Below, piece after piece: positions 25,709-34,858 of a stretch of DNA of 64,000 nt. Location: contig NZ_CP155729.1 of assembly GCF_039724765.1 (NCBI RefSeq), forward strand, positions 1,869,501 through 1,933,500, in the 5' to 3' direction. Source of the stretch: Sagittula stellata E-37. GTDB taxonomy: Bacteria > Pseudomonadota > Alphaproteobacteria > Rhodobacterales > Rhodobacteraceae. Below the pieces are notes generated by a model that worked only from the letters and a program-made list of their open reading frames with translations, searched no databases and was not told the origin of the DNA. Each line of letters opens with the position of its first letter. The first letter of the stretch is position 1. Both the position numbers and the translations under genes were made by a program.

Positions 25709-25897
25709 ATGCTGAACACCAGTCCGAACATCGAGGCGCCGGACGAGTTCTACGCCGAACTGATCCAGATCCACGAGGGGCTGTCCGACGAGGACAGCGC
25801 GGCGCTGAACGCCCGGCTGATCCTGCTTTTGGCCAACCACGTGGGCGACCGCGCGGTCCTGCGCGAAGCCCTGCAGGCGGCCCGCGCGGCGGTCTGA
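25709..25897 (+). CDS. DUF2783 small protein
   Basis: A 62-residue acidic helical protein, starting MLNTSPNIEAPDEFYAELIQ. DUF2783 proteins are found next to FAD monooxygenases of the preceding type, which suggests an accessory or regulatory partner; the function is unknown. It starts four bases after the monooxygenase stop, with GAGGAC upstream, and ends the homogentisate operon. Confidence 0.8.
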   Translation: MLNTSPNIEAPDEFYAELIQIHEGLSDEDSAALNARLILLLANHVGDRAVLREALQAARAAV

Positions 25898-26329
25898 CAA
25901 GCGCCTTGGCGATCCTGCCCGGCGGTTCGGCACTGTTTGACCGGGCCGGGCATCCCGTCGTGCGGGACGTCCCGGGACGTGTGAACCGACCTAAGCGCAC
26001 GATGCGGTGACGTGCAGACGGACGTGTCGGTCAGCTCTGGACGGCGGCGCAGAACCTGCCGGCCAGAGCTACCGTGGCCGATTGGCACCACCGCAAATCC
26101 TCCAAAATCATTGATTTTCCGGTGTTCGGTTGTCCGTCTGGACCGTTTGCGACATGATGCTGGCGCAAACAGATGCGGCTGCGTGTCGCAAACCGACCGG
26201 AAACGGCGCGCCTGTGCGCTTGCATTGCCAAACAGGCGGCCAGACTGGCCAGATACCCGGCGCTTTACGTTGCGTCGGGCTCGCGCTCCGGCGCCAAAAA
26301 ACAATCGGATCGACGAGAGGGGTGACAAC
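25898..26329 (+). promoter_or_regulatory. Structured upstream region of the uspA-BCCT unit
   Basis: 432 bases with no gene. Three perfect inverted repeats occur: AGCTCTGG/CCAGAGCT (26033-26040, 26063-26070); the compact palindrome AAAATCATTGATTTT (26104-26118); and GTTTGCGACA/TGTCGCAAAC (26145-26154, 26184-26193). The compact one is a candidate operator, and the others may form RNA stems in a long leader. GAGAGGGG precedes the uspA start. Confidence 0.5.
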
Positions 26330-26749
26330 ATGTTCCGACACATCATGATTCCGGTGGACCTCGGCCACATGGAAAAACTGGAGCGCGCACTGGGCGTTGC
26401 CGCGGCAGAGGCCAAGCAGCACGGCTGCCCGGTGACCTACGTCTCGGTGACGGGCAACACCCCCGGACCGCAAGGGCACTCGCCCGAAGAGTTCCAGAGC
26501 AAGCTGGCCAAGTTCGCCGCGGATCAGGCCGCGGCGCACGGCATCGAGACAGACGCGCATACCATCGTCGCCCACGATCCTTCCATCGACGTGGACGACA
26601 AGCTGTTGGCCGCGGTCGACGAGATCGGTGCCGACCTCGTGGTCATGGCGTCGCATCCGCCGAACATGGCGGACTACTTCTGGCCATCGCACGGCGGAAG
26701 CCTTGCCAGTCACGCGTCCGTCAGCGTGATGCTGGTGCGCGACAACTGA
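26330..26749 (+). CDS. Universal stress protein UspA family
   Basis: A 139-residue cytoplasmic protein that starts MFRHIMIPVDLGHMEKLERA and ends with SHASVSVMLVRDN, the two conserved edges of the UspA fold. The usual ATP-binding GxxGS(T/V) stretch is replaced by HGGSLASHASVSV, so nucleotide binding is uncertain. It lies 90 bases upstream of the BCCT transporter; UspA proteins paired with transporters often tune their activity in salt stress. A shared transcript is likely. Confidence 0.88.
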   Translation: MFRHIMIPVDLGHMEKLERALGVAAAEAKQHGCPVTYVSVTGNTPGPQGHSPEEFQSKLAKFAADQAAAHGIETDAHTIVAHDPSIDVDDKLLAAVDEIGADLVVMASHPPNMADYFWPSHGGSLASHASVSVMLVRDN

Positions 26750-26839
26750 CTTCGGGCCTCCGGGCGCGTGTTTCAGCGCCCGGACCTGCGGCCTGAAAAT
26801 ACCAAAAAAGCAACGGAAACGGACATAGGGGAACGCGAC

Positions 26840-28489
26840 ATGACAGAAAATTCAGTCGACCCGGAAACGGGCATACCGGTGCCGGAGGGCGCCGCCAATC
26901 TCATCGACACGGAATACACGATAGGCCAGGACAATATCCAGACGCAGGTCGGGCCATTCGGGATGGACATCCACAACCCGGTTTTCCTGATCTCGGGTCT
27001 GAGCATCGTGGCATTCGTGTTCTACGCATTGGCGCTTCCCGAGCAGGCGGGCGAGTTCTTCGGCTGGCTCCGTCCGGCGCTGACCTCGTCGTTTGACTGG
27101 TTCTTCCTGTTGGCCGCGAACGTCTTCGTGCTGTTCTGCCTTGCGCTGATCGTGCTGCCGGTGGGGTCCGTGCGCCTCGGCGGGGCGGATGCGACGCCGG
27201 ATTACACATACGTCGGCTGGTTCGCGATGCTGTTCGCCGCAGGCATGGGCATCGGCCTGATGTTCTTCGGTGTGCTCGAGCCTGTCTACCACATGGCAAT
27301 CTCGCAACCGCTGGGCACGCCTTCGCCCATCGCGGAAGATGGCAGCATCATCGCAGCCAACGTCGATGCGGCGCGGGAAATGGGTCTGGCCGCCACGATC
27401 TACCACTGGGGCCTGCACCCTTGGGCGATCTACGCGGTCGTGGCGCTGGCGCTGGCGCTTTTCAGCTACAACAAGGGCCTGCCGCTGACGATCCGCTCTG
27501 CCTTCTACCCGATCTTCGGTGAAAAGGTCTGGGGCTGGTGGGGTCACGTCATCGACACGCTGGCGGTCTTCGCGACGCTCTTCGGTCTTGCCACGTCGCT
27601 GGGCTTCGGTGCGCAGCAGGCGAACGCGGGTCTCGAACACGTCTTCGGCATTCCGAACAACACCACGGTGCAGATCATCCTCATCACCTTCATCACCGCC
27701 ATCGCGCTGGTGTCGGTGCTGCGCGGTCTGGACGGCGGCGTGAAGCTCTTGTCCGAAATCAACATGGGCATCGCCGCCGTGCTGCTGGTCTTCGTGTTCT
27801 TCGCGGCGGGCGCCACGGCGATCCTGACAGAGTTCGGTCAGGGCATGGTGGCCTACGTCAAGGACCTGGTGCCGCTGTCGAACCCGTTCGGCCGCGAAGA
27901 CGATGCCTACCGTCAGGGCTGGACCGCGTTCTACTGGGCGTGGTGGATCTCCTGGTCGCCGTTCGTGGGCATGTTCATCGCCCGCGTCAGCCGTGGCCGT
28001 ACTGTGCGCGAGTTCATCATTTGCGTGCTGCTGATCCCCTCGCTGGTCTGCATCCTGTGGATGGCGACCTTCGGTGGCGCGGCGATCGAGCAGGTGCTGG
28101 CCGATCCGGTGAATTCCCCGGTGAAGGCGCAGGTGATCGACAGCTACAACCCGCCGATCTCGTTGTTCGCGATGCTCGAAGGGCTGCCGCTGGCAAACCT
28201 GACCTCGGTCATCGCCATCGTGTTGGTGATCGTATTCTTCGTGACCTCCTCCGACTCCGGTTCGCTTGTGATCGACACGATCACCGCGGGCGGCAAGGTT
28301 GACGCGCCGGTCCCGCAGCGGGTCTTCTGGTGCGTGTTCGAAGGCGCGGTGGCCATCGTGCTTCTGCTGGGCGGTGGTCTTGCGGCCTTGCAGGCGATGG
28401 TCATCTCAACCGGTCTGCCGTTCACGGTTGTGTTGCTGGCGATGTGCTATGCGATCTACCAGGGGCTCAGGACCGAAAAAAAGGCCTGA
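26840..28489 (+). CDS. BCCT-family transporter (betaine/choline/carnitine type)
   Basis: A 549-residue, 12-helix inner-membrane protein. It shows the substrate-site stretch AAGMGIGLMFFGVLEP, the HPWAIYAVVALALAL helix and the family signature FYWAWWISWSPFVGMFIARV. BCCT carriers import betaines with Na+ or H+ for osmoprotection or as food. The second GMGIGLMF position reads FF rather than FW, so the exact substrate is uncertain. The pairing with uspA suggests an osmotic or stress link, and the sarcosine oxidase later in the window could use a product of betaine breakdown. ATG 26840 was chosen over 26768. A strong terminator follows. Confidence 0.92.
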   Translation: MTENSVDPETGIPVPEGAANLIDTEYTIGQDNIQTQVGPFGMDIHNPVFLISGLSIVAFVFYALALPEQAGEFFGWLRPALTSSFDWFFLLAANVFVLFCLALIVLPVGSVRLGGADATPDYTYVGWFAMLFAAGMGIGLMFFGVLEPVYHMAISQPLGTPSPIAEDGSIIAANVDAAREMGLAATIYHWGLHPWAIYAVVALALALFSYNKGLPLTIRSAFYPIFGEKVWGWWGHVIDTLAVFATLFGLATSLGFGAQQANAGLEHVFGIPNNTTVQIILITFITAIALVSVLRGLDGGVKLLSEINMGIAAVLLVFVFFAAGATAILTEFGQGMVAYVKDLVPLSNPFGREDDAYRQGWTAFYWAWWISWSPFVGMFIARVSRGRTVREFIICVLLIPSLVCILWMATFGGAAIEQVLADPVNSPVKAQVIDSYNPPISLFAMLEGLPLANLTSVIAIVLVIVFFVTSSDSGSLVIDTITAGGKVDAPVPQRVFWCVFEGAVAIVLLLGGGLAALQAMVISTGLPFTVVLLAMCYAIYQGLRTEKKA

Positions 28490-28510
28490 CGGCGCTGACA
28501 TGACGGACAA

Positions 28511-28536
28511 GGCGGGCCTTCGGGCCCGCCTTTTTT
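28511..28536 (+). terminator. Strong intrinsic terminator after the BCCT gene
   Basis: GGCGGGCC-TTCG-GGCCCGCC: a perfect 8-bp stem with a stable UUCG tetraloop, followed directly by six T. It separates the BCCT unit from the convergent SDR gene. Confidence 0.92.
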
Positions 28537-28554
28537 GTTGCCGCTAGGCCAATG

Positions 28555-29277
28555 TCACAGGGCGGAGATGCCACCGTCGAGCGTGATCGCCTGCCCGTTC
28601 ATGAAGCTGTTCTGCGGCGAGGTGATCCAGAGCGCCGCATCCGCCATCTCCTGCGCGGTGCCGAAGCGGCCAAGCGCGTTCAGCGGTGTTTCGAACCGCG
28701 TCTTTTCGGGCCCCATCGAGTCGAGCATCGGCGTCTCGGTGAAGCTGGGACACAGGGCGTTGACCCGAATGCGCTGTTTGCGCAGCTCGTGCGCGAGAGA
28801 GCGGGTCAGCCCCACGACGCCGTGTTTGGTCGCGGCGTAGGCGGCTAGTCCCGGTGCCCCGGCGACCCCCGCCAGAGAGGCCACGTTCAGGATGCGGCCA
28901 CCGTCGCGCATGGCCGGGATTTCGGCCTGAAGGGCGTTGAAGGTGCCGGTCAGATTGACGGCGATCAGGCGGCTCCAGTCCTCCGCCGAAAGCTGCGACA
29001 GGGTGCCGAAGGGGCCGGAGATGCCCGCGTTGTTGATCGCGATGTCGAGCTGGCCGAACCGTTTCTGCGCCTCGGCCACCACGGCGCGGACCGACGCGGC
29101 GTCGGTCACGTCGCAGGGCAGGGGCAGGGCGGTTTCGCCGGACGGCAGTTCCGCGACATCAAGATCCGACAGCACCAGTCGGGCGCCCGCGCTGGAAAAG
29201 GCGTCGGTCATGGCCCGCCCGATGCCGCCCGCGGCACCTGTGATCAGGACAGTCTGTCCGGTCAGGTCGATTTGCAT
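28555..29277 (-). CDS. Short-chain dehydrogenase/reductase (SDR)
   Basis: A 240-residue NAD(P)-dependent enzyme with TGAAGGIG (13-20), NNAG (82-85) and the catalytic S134, Y147, K151. The C-terminus TLDGGISAL is classic. It lies 53 bases after the GntR regulator on the same strand, next to the uronate genes, so oxidation or reduction of a sugar acid is likely; the substrate is not clear. ATG 29277 has GGGGGAGCAAG upstream. A much longer in-frame start exists but lacks any conserved sequence. Confidence 0.88.
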   Translation of the reverse strand: MQIDLTGQTVLITGAAGGIGRAMTDAFSSAGARLVLSDLDVAELPSGETALPLPCDVTDAASVRAVVAEAQKRFGQLDIAINNAGISGPFGTLSQLSAEDWSRLIAVNLTGTFNALQAEIPAMRDGGRILNVASLAGVAGAPGLAAYAATKHGVVGLTRSLAHELRKQRIRVNALCPSFTETPMLDSMGPEKTRFETPLNALGRFGTAQEMADAALWITSPQNSFMNGQAITLDGGISAL

Positions 29278-29330
29278 GTCTTGCTCCCCCCGAGGGCAAG
29301 GGAGCACGTTTGACCCGCGTGGGGAAGAGG

Positions 29331-30029
29331 TCAGTCGACCGGTTCGAAATAGTCGCCGTGTTCCGCGCGCACCCGCCCCAGGACATGACGGATGTCCGCC
29401 AGGTGGTTGCGAAGCTGTGTTTCGGCGCTTGCGGTATCTCCGCGCGTCAGCGCGTCGACGATGCCCTGGTGCTCTGCTTGGACCTGACGCTGCCGCTTGC
29501 CGGACAGTGTCAGAAAACGCACGCGGTCCATGTGGGCCTTCTGCTCCTGTATCAACTCCCACGCGTGGGGATGCCCGGCGATCTCGCTGATCAGCAGATG
29601 GAAGGCGTCGTCGAGCGCATGGAAGACGGCGCGGTCCGATTGCTCCAGCGCGGCTTCCTGCCGGTCGAGGCTGGCGCGCAGGCGGGTCTCGCCCTCCGGC
29701 GTCATGTGCCGGGCCGCCTCGCGCAGGCATTCGCATTCGATAGCCGTGCGGATGAAGGCCGCGTTCAGAACCGCCTTGGGCGAGATCTTCGAGATCAGCG
29801 TGGCGCGCTGCGGGCGGATCAGGAGGAACCCCAGTTTAGACAGGCGGAAGAACGCGTCGCGCACCGGCTGACGCGACACGTCGAGCTGCTGGGCGATTTC
29901 GGCCTCGGACACCCGGGTGCCGGGCGGAAGCTGAAGGGAGACCACCGCCTCATAAAGCGTGTCGAAGACCATGTCCGTGGCGGACTTCTGGGTCAGGGGG
30001 GCAAGGGGCGTAATGGTGATCTCTGACAT
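29331..30029 (-). CDS. GntR-family regulator (FCD type)
   Basis: A 232-residue regulator: winged helix (about 10-75, with VSEAEIAQQLDVSRQPVRDA as recognition part) and an all-helical FCD ligand domain (about 85-220) with metal-binding residues D, H and H. It is transcribed divergently from uxaC, and a candidate operator lies between them (30076-30092), so it probably represses the uronate genes and itself, responding to a sugar acid. ATG 30029 has GGCGGAGA upstream; the in-frame codon at 30092 would overlap the operator. Confidence 0.9.
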   Translation of the reverse strand: MSEITITPLAPLTQKSATDMVFDTLYEAVVSLQLPPGTRVSEAEIAQQLDVSRQPVRDAFFRLSKLGFLLIRPQRATLISKISPKAVLNAAFIRTAIECECLREAARHMTPEGETRLRASLDRQEAALEQSDRAVFHALDDAFHLLISEIAGHPHAWELIQEQKAHMDRVRFLTLSGKRQRQVQAEHQGIVDALTRGDTASAETQLRNHLADIRHVLGRVRAEHGDYFEPVD

Positions 30030-30075
30030 CTGGTCTCCGCCGGATTGGTTTGCGCAGATTAGCGGGCGGGCCGCG

Positions 30076-30104
30076 TTGACACAATTGGTCAACTAGCATA
30101 TTAG
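30076..30104 (+). promoter_or_regulatory. uxaC promoter with overlapping GntR operator
   Basis: TTGACA (30076-30081), 17 bases, then TATTAG (30099-30104): a near-consensus sigma-70 promoter. The inverted repeat TTGAC-7-GTCAA (30076-30092) covers the -35 box and the spacer, as expected for a repressor site of the divergently encoded GntR protein. The transcript would start near 30111. Confidence 0.75.
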
Positions 30105-30133
30105 CAGATCAAGCTGGAAATTTGGAGTGGAAG

Positions 30134-31540
30134 ATGCCTCTGACCGATCCTGATCGCCTTTTTCCGGTTGAACCGGGTCTGCGTGGGATGGCGCGGGATC
30201 TTTACAACAGCGTCAAGGACATGCCGATCGTCAGCCCGCACGGGCATTGCGATCCGCGCTGGTTCGCCGAAAACGAGCGATTCCCTAATCCTGCGGAATT
30301 GTTCGTGATTCCCGACCACTACGTGTTTCGCATGCTGGTGTCGCAAGGGGTTGCGCTGTCCGATCTCGGTGTGCCGCGCTCCGATGGCGGCGCGACAGAG
30401 AGCGACCCCCGGACCATCTGGCGCCGCTTTGCCGAGAACTACCACCTGTTCCGCGGCACCCCGTCTTCGACGTGGCTCGATCATTCCTTCGAGCACGTCT
30501 TTGGCCTGGACGAGGTGTTGTCGGCGGTCAATGCCGATGCATTATACGACGCCATTGATGCCAAGCTGGGACAGGACGACTTCCGTCCGCGCGCCCTCTT
30601 CGAACGCTTCGGAATCGAGGTCCTGGCCACGACGGAAGGCGCGCTGGACGACCTCGGGTGGCACAAGATGATCCGGGAAAGCGGGTGGGGCGGGCGTGTC
30701 GTGACGACCTACCGCCCCGACACCGTTGTCGATCCAGAGTTCGAGGGCTTCGCCGACAACGTGGAGGCGTTTGGCGTCCTCACCGGCGAGAACACCGCGA
30801 CATGGGATGGCTACCTGAACGCGCATCGCATCCGGCGGCTGTTCTTCAAGACCTATGGCGCCACCGCGTCGGATCACGGCCATGCCACCGCCCGGACGGA
30901 GAACCTGTCCAAGGCGGAAGCCTCGGCGCTGTTCCAGAAGGCTTTGAAAAGCGATTGCACACCCGAAGAGGCCGACGCGTTCCGTGGCCAGATGCTGACC
31001 GAGATGGCGAAGATGTCGCTGGACGACAAGCTGACGCTGCAAATCCACGCCGGTAGCCGCCGCAACCATTCGGCGGGTGTCTTTGCAATGCACGGCCGCG
31101 ACAAGGGTTTCGATATCCCCGGACGTACGGACTACGTCGGCGCGCTGAAACCCCTGCTCGACGCAGTGGGGTTGGAGCCTGACCTGAAGGTCATCCTGTT
31201 CACGCTGGACGAGACCACATACGGGCGCGAGCTGGCACCGCTGGCCGGGGCCTATCCCTGCCTGCGCCTCGGCCCGCCTTGGTGGTTCTTCGACAGCTAC
31301 GAGGGCATCCGGAAATTCCGCGAGGCCACGACGGAAACCTGCGGCTTCTACAACACCGCCGGCTTCAACGACGACACACGGGCGTTCTGTTCGATCCCCG
31401 CGCGCCACGACGTCGCGCGCCGATCCGACTGCGCCTACCTCGCCGGGCTCGTCGGAACGGGACGCCTGCGGGAGAGTGAGGCGTACGAGGTCGCGGCCGA
31501 CCTCACGTACAACCTGGCGAAGGAGGCCTACGGGCTCTGA
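30134..31540 (+). CDS. uxaC: Uronate isomerase (glucuronate/galacturonate)
   Basis: A 468-residue amidohydrolase-superfamily enzyme that turns D-glucuronate into fructuronate and D-galacturonate into tagaturonate. The start has the metal-site [15 protein letters not shown] (H36, H38) and the end [20 protein letters not shown] is typical. Length matches the family. ATG 30134 has GGAG nearby; a TTG at 30122 in frame is less likely. It heads the uronate operon and is followed by the TRAP binding protein after 28 bases. Confidence 0.95.
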   Translation: MPLTDPDRLFPVEPGLRGMARDLYNSVKDMPIVSPHGHCDPRWFAENERFPNPAELFVIPDHYVFRMLVSQGVALSDLGVPRSDGGATESDPRTIWRRFAENYHLFRGTPSSTWLDHSFEHVFGLDEVLSAVNADALYDAIDAKLGQDDFRPRALFERFGIEVLATTEGALDDLGWHKMIRESGWGGRVVTTYRPDTVVDPEFEGFADNVEAFGVLTGENTATWDGYLNAHRIRRLFFKTYGATASDHGHATARTENLSKAEASALFQKALKSDCTPEEADAFRGQMLTEMAKMSLDDKLTLQIHAGSRRNHSAGVFAMHGRDKGFDIPGRTDYVGALKPLLDAVGLEPDLKVILFTLDETTYGRELAPLAGAYPCLRLGPPWWFFDSYEGIRKFREATTETCGFYNTAGFNDDTRAFCSIPARHDVARRSDCAYLAGLVGTGRLRESEAYEVAADLTYNLAKEAYGL

Positions 31541-31568
31541 CGCCGTTTCATCCAGGGAGGAGACTGAC

Positions 31569-32546
31569 ATGAAAATGAAAACAACCCTAGCCGCTCTTAT
31601 GGCATCCGCTGCCATGGTGAGCGCGGCCAGCGCCTGCGAGATCACGCTGCGGTCGTCCGACACGCACCCCGAAGGCTACCCGACCGTGGTTGCCGTCGAG
31701 AAGATGGGCGAGATGCTGGAAGAGCGCTCCGACGGCCGCATCTGCGTCGAGGTGTTCCACAGTGCCCAGCTTGGCGAGGAAAAGGACACCATCGAGCAGA
31801 CCCAGCTTGGTGTGATCGACCTGAACCGCGTCTCGCTCGGGCCGTTCAACAACATCATCGAGGAAACCAAGGTTTTCTCGCTGCCCTACATATTCCGCGG
31901 CACGGATCACATGCACGCCGTGGTCGACGGTGAAGTGGGCGAGAAGATCCTGAACGAATTCCAGAACCACCAGCTTGTGGGCCTGGCCTACTACGACGGC
32001 GGATCGCGGTCCTTCTACAACAGCCAGAAGCCGATCACCTCGATCGAGGACATGGAAGGCCTGAAGTTCCGTGTGATGCAGTCCGACGTCTTCGTCGACA
32101 TGGTGGACGCGCTGGGTGCGAACGCCACGCCGCTGCCCTACGGCGAGGTCTACTCTTCGATCCAGACCGGCGTCATCGACGGGGCGGAGAACAACTGGCC
32201 GTCCTTCGAATCCTCGGGCCACTACGAAGTCGCGGGCTACTACACGCTCGACCAGCACCTGATCGTGCCGGAAGTGCTGGTGATGAGCCAGGCGTCGTGG
32301 AACAAGCTGTCGCCGGAAGATCAGGAACTGGTGCGCCAGGCGGCCAAGGACAGCGTGCCGATCATGCGCGAACTCTGGGCCGAGCGCGAGAAAGCTTCGG
32401 AAGAGAAGGTCCGCGCGGCGGGTGTCGAGATCATCGACGACATCGACAAGCAGCCTTTCATGGACGCCATGAACGCCGTTTACGACAAGCACGTGACCTC
32501 CGAGAAGCTCAAGTCGCTGGTCGATGAGATCCGCGCGGTTCAGTAA
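31569..32546 (+). CDS. TRAP transporter substrate-binding protein (uronate operon)
   Basis: A 325-residue DctP-family protein with a signal peptide (1-~23, ending SAASA) and mature start [17 protein letters not shown]. The conserved region [20 protein letters not shown] contains the family arginine that holds a carboxylate, and [11 protein letters not shown] is also typical. Position after uxaC and before kduI/kduD supports uptake of a uronate or unsaturated uronate. GGGAGGAG precedes ATG. A leaky terminator separates it from the membrane subunits. Confidence 0.92.
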   Translation: MKMKTTLAALMASAAMVSAASACEITLRSSDTHPEGYPTVVAVEKMGEMLEERSDGRICVEVFHSAQLGEEKDTIEQTQLGVIDLNRVSLGPFNNIIEETKVFSLPYIFRGTDHMHAVVDGEVGEKILNEFQNHQLVGLAYYDGGSRSFYNSQKPITSIEDMEGLKFRVMQSDVFVDMVDALGANATPLPYGEVYSSIQTGVIDGAENNWPSFESSGHYEVAGYYTLDQHLIVPEVLVMSQASWNKLSPEDQELVRQAAKDSVPIMRELWAEREKASEEKVRAAGVEIIDDIDKQPFMDAMNAVYDKHVTSEKLKSLVDEIRAVQ

Positions 32547-32556
32547 GTGACAGTCG

Positions 32557-32590
32557 GGCGGGCCTGCTATTGCGCGGGCCCGTCTTTTTT
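32557..32590 (+). terminator. Leaky terminator between TRAP binding protein and membrane subunits
   Basis: An 8-bp stem GGCGGGCC/GGCCCGTC (one G-T pair) with a 12-nt loop, followed by six T. It lies 10 bases past the binding-protein stop and would give less mRNA for the two permease subunits. Confidence 0.75.
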
Positions 32591-32633
32591 CGGAGCCGGT
32601 TCCGGGGCCGGCGCGAACCCGTGGGGGCTCATC

Positions 32634-33155
32634 ATGCAAGAGACTGTGCTGAAACTGTCGTCGGTTGTCGCCCGTGCGACGAGGGTCTTCCTGTGGCTGG
32701 CGGGCGCTGGATTGGTTGGCATGACGGCGCTCATCGGCTGGCAGGTCTGGGGCCGTTTCGTGCTGAACGACACACCCACCTGGACCGAGACGACATCCAT
32801 ACTCCTGATGGGCTGGTTCATCTTCCTCGGCGCCGCGGTGGGGGTGCGCGAAGGCAATCACCTGTCGTTCGACGTGCTGCTCTACGTGCTGCCGGAGAGC
32901 GTGCAGAAGCTGTTCCACACGATTTCGGACCTCGTGGTCATCGCTTTCGGCGGCGGTATGGTCTGGTACGGCTGGCAACTGGCCGAGACGACCTGGGCCA
33001 CGACGATACCGAACCTCGGGATCACCGGCGCAACGTCGTTCATCAGCCTGATCGTCGGCGGCATCCTGATGATCCTCTTGTCGCTTGAGCGGCTGCTGAG
33101 GCGGTCGGTCGGTCTGGCCACATCGCGGTTCGGTGAAGACGCGATCGAGGAATGA
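32634..33155 (+). CDS. TRAP transporter small permease (uronate operon)
   Basis: A 173-residue DctQ-family membrane protein with four hydrophobic segments and the family motif WTETTSILLMGWFIFLGAA followed by VREGNHLSFD. It links binding protein and large permease. ATG 32634 is chosen; an earlier in-frame GTG would extend it through the terminator hairpin. The ribosome binding site is weak. Confidence 0.87.
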   Translation: MQETVLKLSSVVARATRVFLWLAGAGLVGMTALIGWQVWGRFVLNDTPTWTETTSILLMGWFIFLGAAVGVREGNHLSFDVLLYVLPESVQKLFHTISDLVVIAFGGGMVWYGWQLAETTWATTIPNLGITGATSFISLIVGGILMILLSLERLLRRSVGLATSRFGEDAIEE

Positions 33156-33245
33156 GCAGGCTTCGGCCTGTCGAAAAGGCCCCGCGCGGGCATTGGAAAC
33201 TGCTCTGAGCGGGCAGGGGGCCAAGGCCCCGTCGAGGGAAACTGC

Positions 33246-34526
33246 ATGGAACTGATCGTCCTTTTCGGCACCTTCACGGTGCTTCTGCTGATCGGCACGC
33301 CGGTCGCGTTCTGTCTGGGGGTGTCGTCCTTTGCGACCATCGCCTACATCGGCCTGCCACCCGTGGTCGTGTTCCAGCGGCTGAACTCCGGCATTTCGGT
33401 CTTTGCCCTGCTGGCCATCCCGTTCTTCATCTACGCGGGCGAGCTGATGGTGCGCGGCGATATCGCGCGGCGGCTGGTGGCGCTGGCGGGTGCCGCCGTC
33501 GGTCACCTTCGCGGCGGACTGGGGCAGGTGAACATCGCGGCCTCCGTCCTGTTCGGCGGCATCTCCGGCTCGGCGGCGGCGGATGCCTCCGCCATCGGCG
33601 GGCTGATGATCCCGCAGATGGAGGAACGCGGCTACGGCAAGGATTACGCGGTGAACGTGACGGTGACCTCCTCGATCATCGCCCTGATGCTGCCGCCCTC
33701 TCACAACCTGATCATCTACTCGATCTCGGCGGGCGGGCGGCTGTCCATCGCCGACCTCTTCACCGCGGGCATCATTCCCGGTCTGCTTCTGGCCTTTGCG
33801 CTGATGGTGGCGGCCTGGGCCGTCGCCAAGAAGCGCGGCTATCCGACCGAACCGTTCCCCGGTGCCCGTGCGATGCTGGGCCTGCTGCTAAGCGCTGTTC
33901 CCGGTCTGATCCTCGTGGCGATCATCTTCGGCGGCGTGCGTTCGGGCATATTCACGGCATCGGAATCCTCCTGCATCGCGGTGATCTACGCGCTGGCGGT
34001 GACATGGTTTGTCTATCGTTCCCTGCCGTGGGGAGAGTTCGTGGCGGCGACGCTGTCGGCTGTGCGGACCTCTTCGATGGTGCTGCTGGTCATCGGATCG
34101 GCGGCGGCCTTCGGCTGGCTTCTCGCCTACCTGCGCGTGCCCGCCGACCTCGTGTCCTGGATGAAGGGGCTGAGCGACAACCCGATCCTCATCATGCTGC
34201 TGCTGAACGTGGTGCTGTTGTTTCTCGGCACGTTCATGGACATGTCGCCGCTGATCGTGATCACTACGCCGATCTTCCTGCCGGTGGCCACGGCCTATGG
34301 CGTCGATCCGGTGCAGTTCGGCATCATCCTGATCCTCAACCTGGGCATCGGCCTTTGTACGCCGCCAGTGGGCGCGGTGTTGTTCGTCGGCTGCGCCGTC
34401 GGCCGCATCCGCATCGGCGAAGTGATCCGCACGATCTGGCCGTTCTACCTTGCCTCGCTCGCGGTCTTGATGCTGGTGACCTACATTCCGGCGTTGTCGC
34501 TCTGGTTGCCCGCCGTCTTCCGATAG
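33246..34526 (+). CDS. TRAP transporter large permease (uronate operon)
   Basis: A 426-residue DctM-family protein of the usual length with about 12 helices. It shows LLAIPFFIYAGELMVRG, SGSAAADASAIGGLMIPQM and GIGLCTPPVGAVLFVGCAVG, all family signatures. It would couple uronate import to the sodium or proton gradient. It is followed by the cupin gene after 10 bases. Confidence 0.92.
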   Translation: MELIVLFGTFTVLLLIGTPVAFCLGVSSFATIAYIGLPPVVVFQRLNSGISVFALLAIPFFIYAGELMVRGDIARRLVALAGAAVGHLRGGLGQVNIAASVLFGGISGSAAADASAIGGLMIPQMEERGYGKDYAVNVTVTSSIIALMLPPSHNLIIYSISAGGRLSIADLFTAGIIPGLLLAFALMVAAWAVAKKRGYPTEPFPGARAMLGLLLSAVPGLILVAIIFGGVRSGIFTASESSCIAVIYALAVTWFVYRSLPWGEFVAATLSAVRTSSMVLLVIGSAAAFGWLLAYLRVPADLVSWMKGLSDNPILIMLLLNVVLLFLGTFMDMSPLIVITTPIFLPVATAYGVDPVQFGIILILNLGIGLCTPPVGAVLFVGCAVGRIRIGEVIRTIWPFYLASLAVLMLVTYIPALSLWLPAVFR

Positions 34527-34536
34527 GAGAACCCCC

Positions 34537-34857
34537 ATGCTGAAGTTCTATCCACGCGCCTTTCCGGACCCGGGCGTGACCCGCCAGGTCTTGTCGGAAC
34601 GTCCTGAACTGATGGTCGTGTCGTTCAGTTTCGAGGAAGGCGCCGAGGGCAAGCTGCACGACCATCCACATATCCAGTCCACCTACGTGAAGGCCGGGCG
34701 GTTCCGGTTCCAGGTGGCGGACGAGACGTTCGACGTCGGACCCGGAGACAGTTTCGTGATCCCGTCGGGCGCGCGCCACGGCTGCGTCTGCCTGGAACAG
34801 GGCGAGCTGATCGACACCTTCACACCCAGACGCGACGACTTCCTGCAAGGAGCCTGA
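34537..34857 (+). CDS. KdgF-like cupin
   Basis: A 106-residue single-domain cupin with metal-binding HDHPHIQ (H43, H45, near Q47) and H81 in the second motif (PSGARHG). Size, motif spacing and position next to kduI and kduD match KdgF, which converts 4,5-unsaturated uronates to 5-keto-4-deoxyuronate, the KduI substrate. A general cupin with unknown role is the alternative. It ends one base before the kduI start. Confidence 0.75.
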   Translation: MLKFYPRAFPDPGVTRQVLSERPELMVVSFSFEEGAEGKLHDHPHIQSTYVKAGRFRFQVADETFDVGPGDSFVIPSGARHGCVCLEQGELIDTFTPRRDDFLQGA

Positions 34858-34858
34858 C

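Noticed and set aside
31587..33704. Minus-strand 705-codon open frame opposite TRAP operon 2
   Set aside because: It spans three well-supported plus-strand genes and a terminator and lacks motifs.
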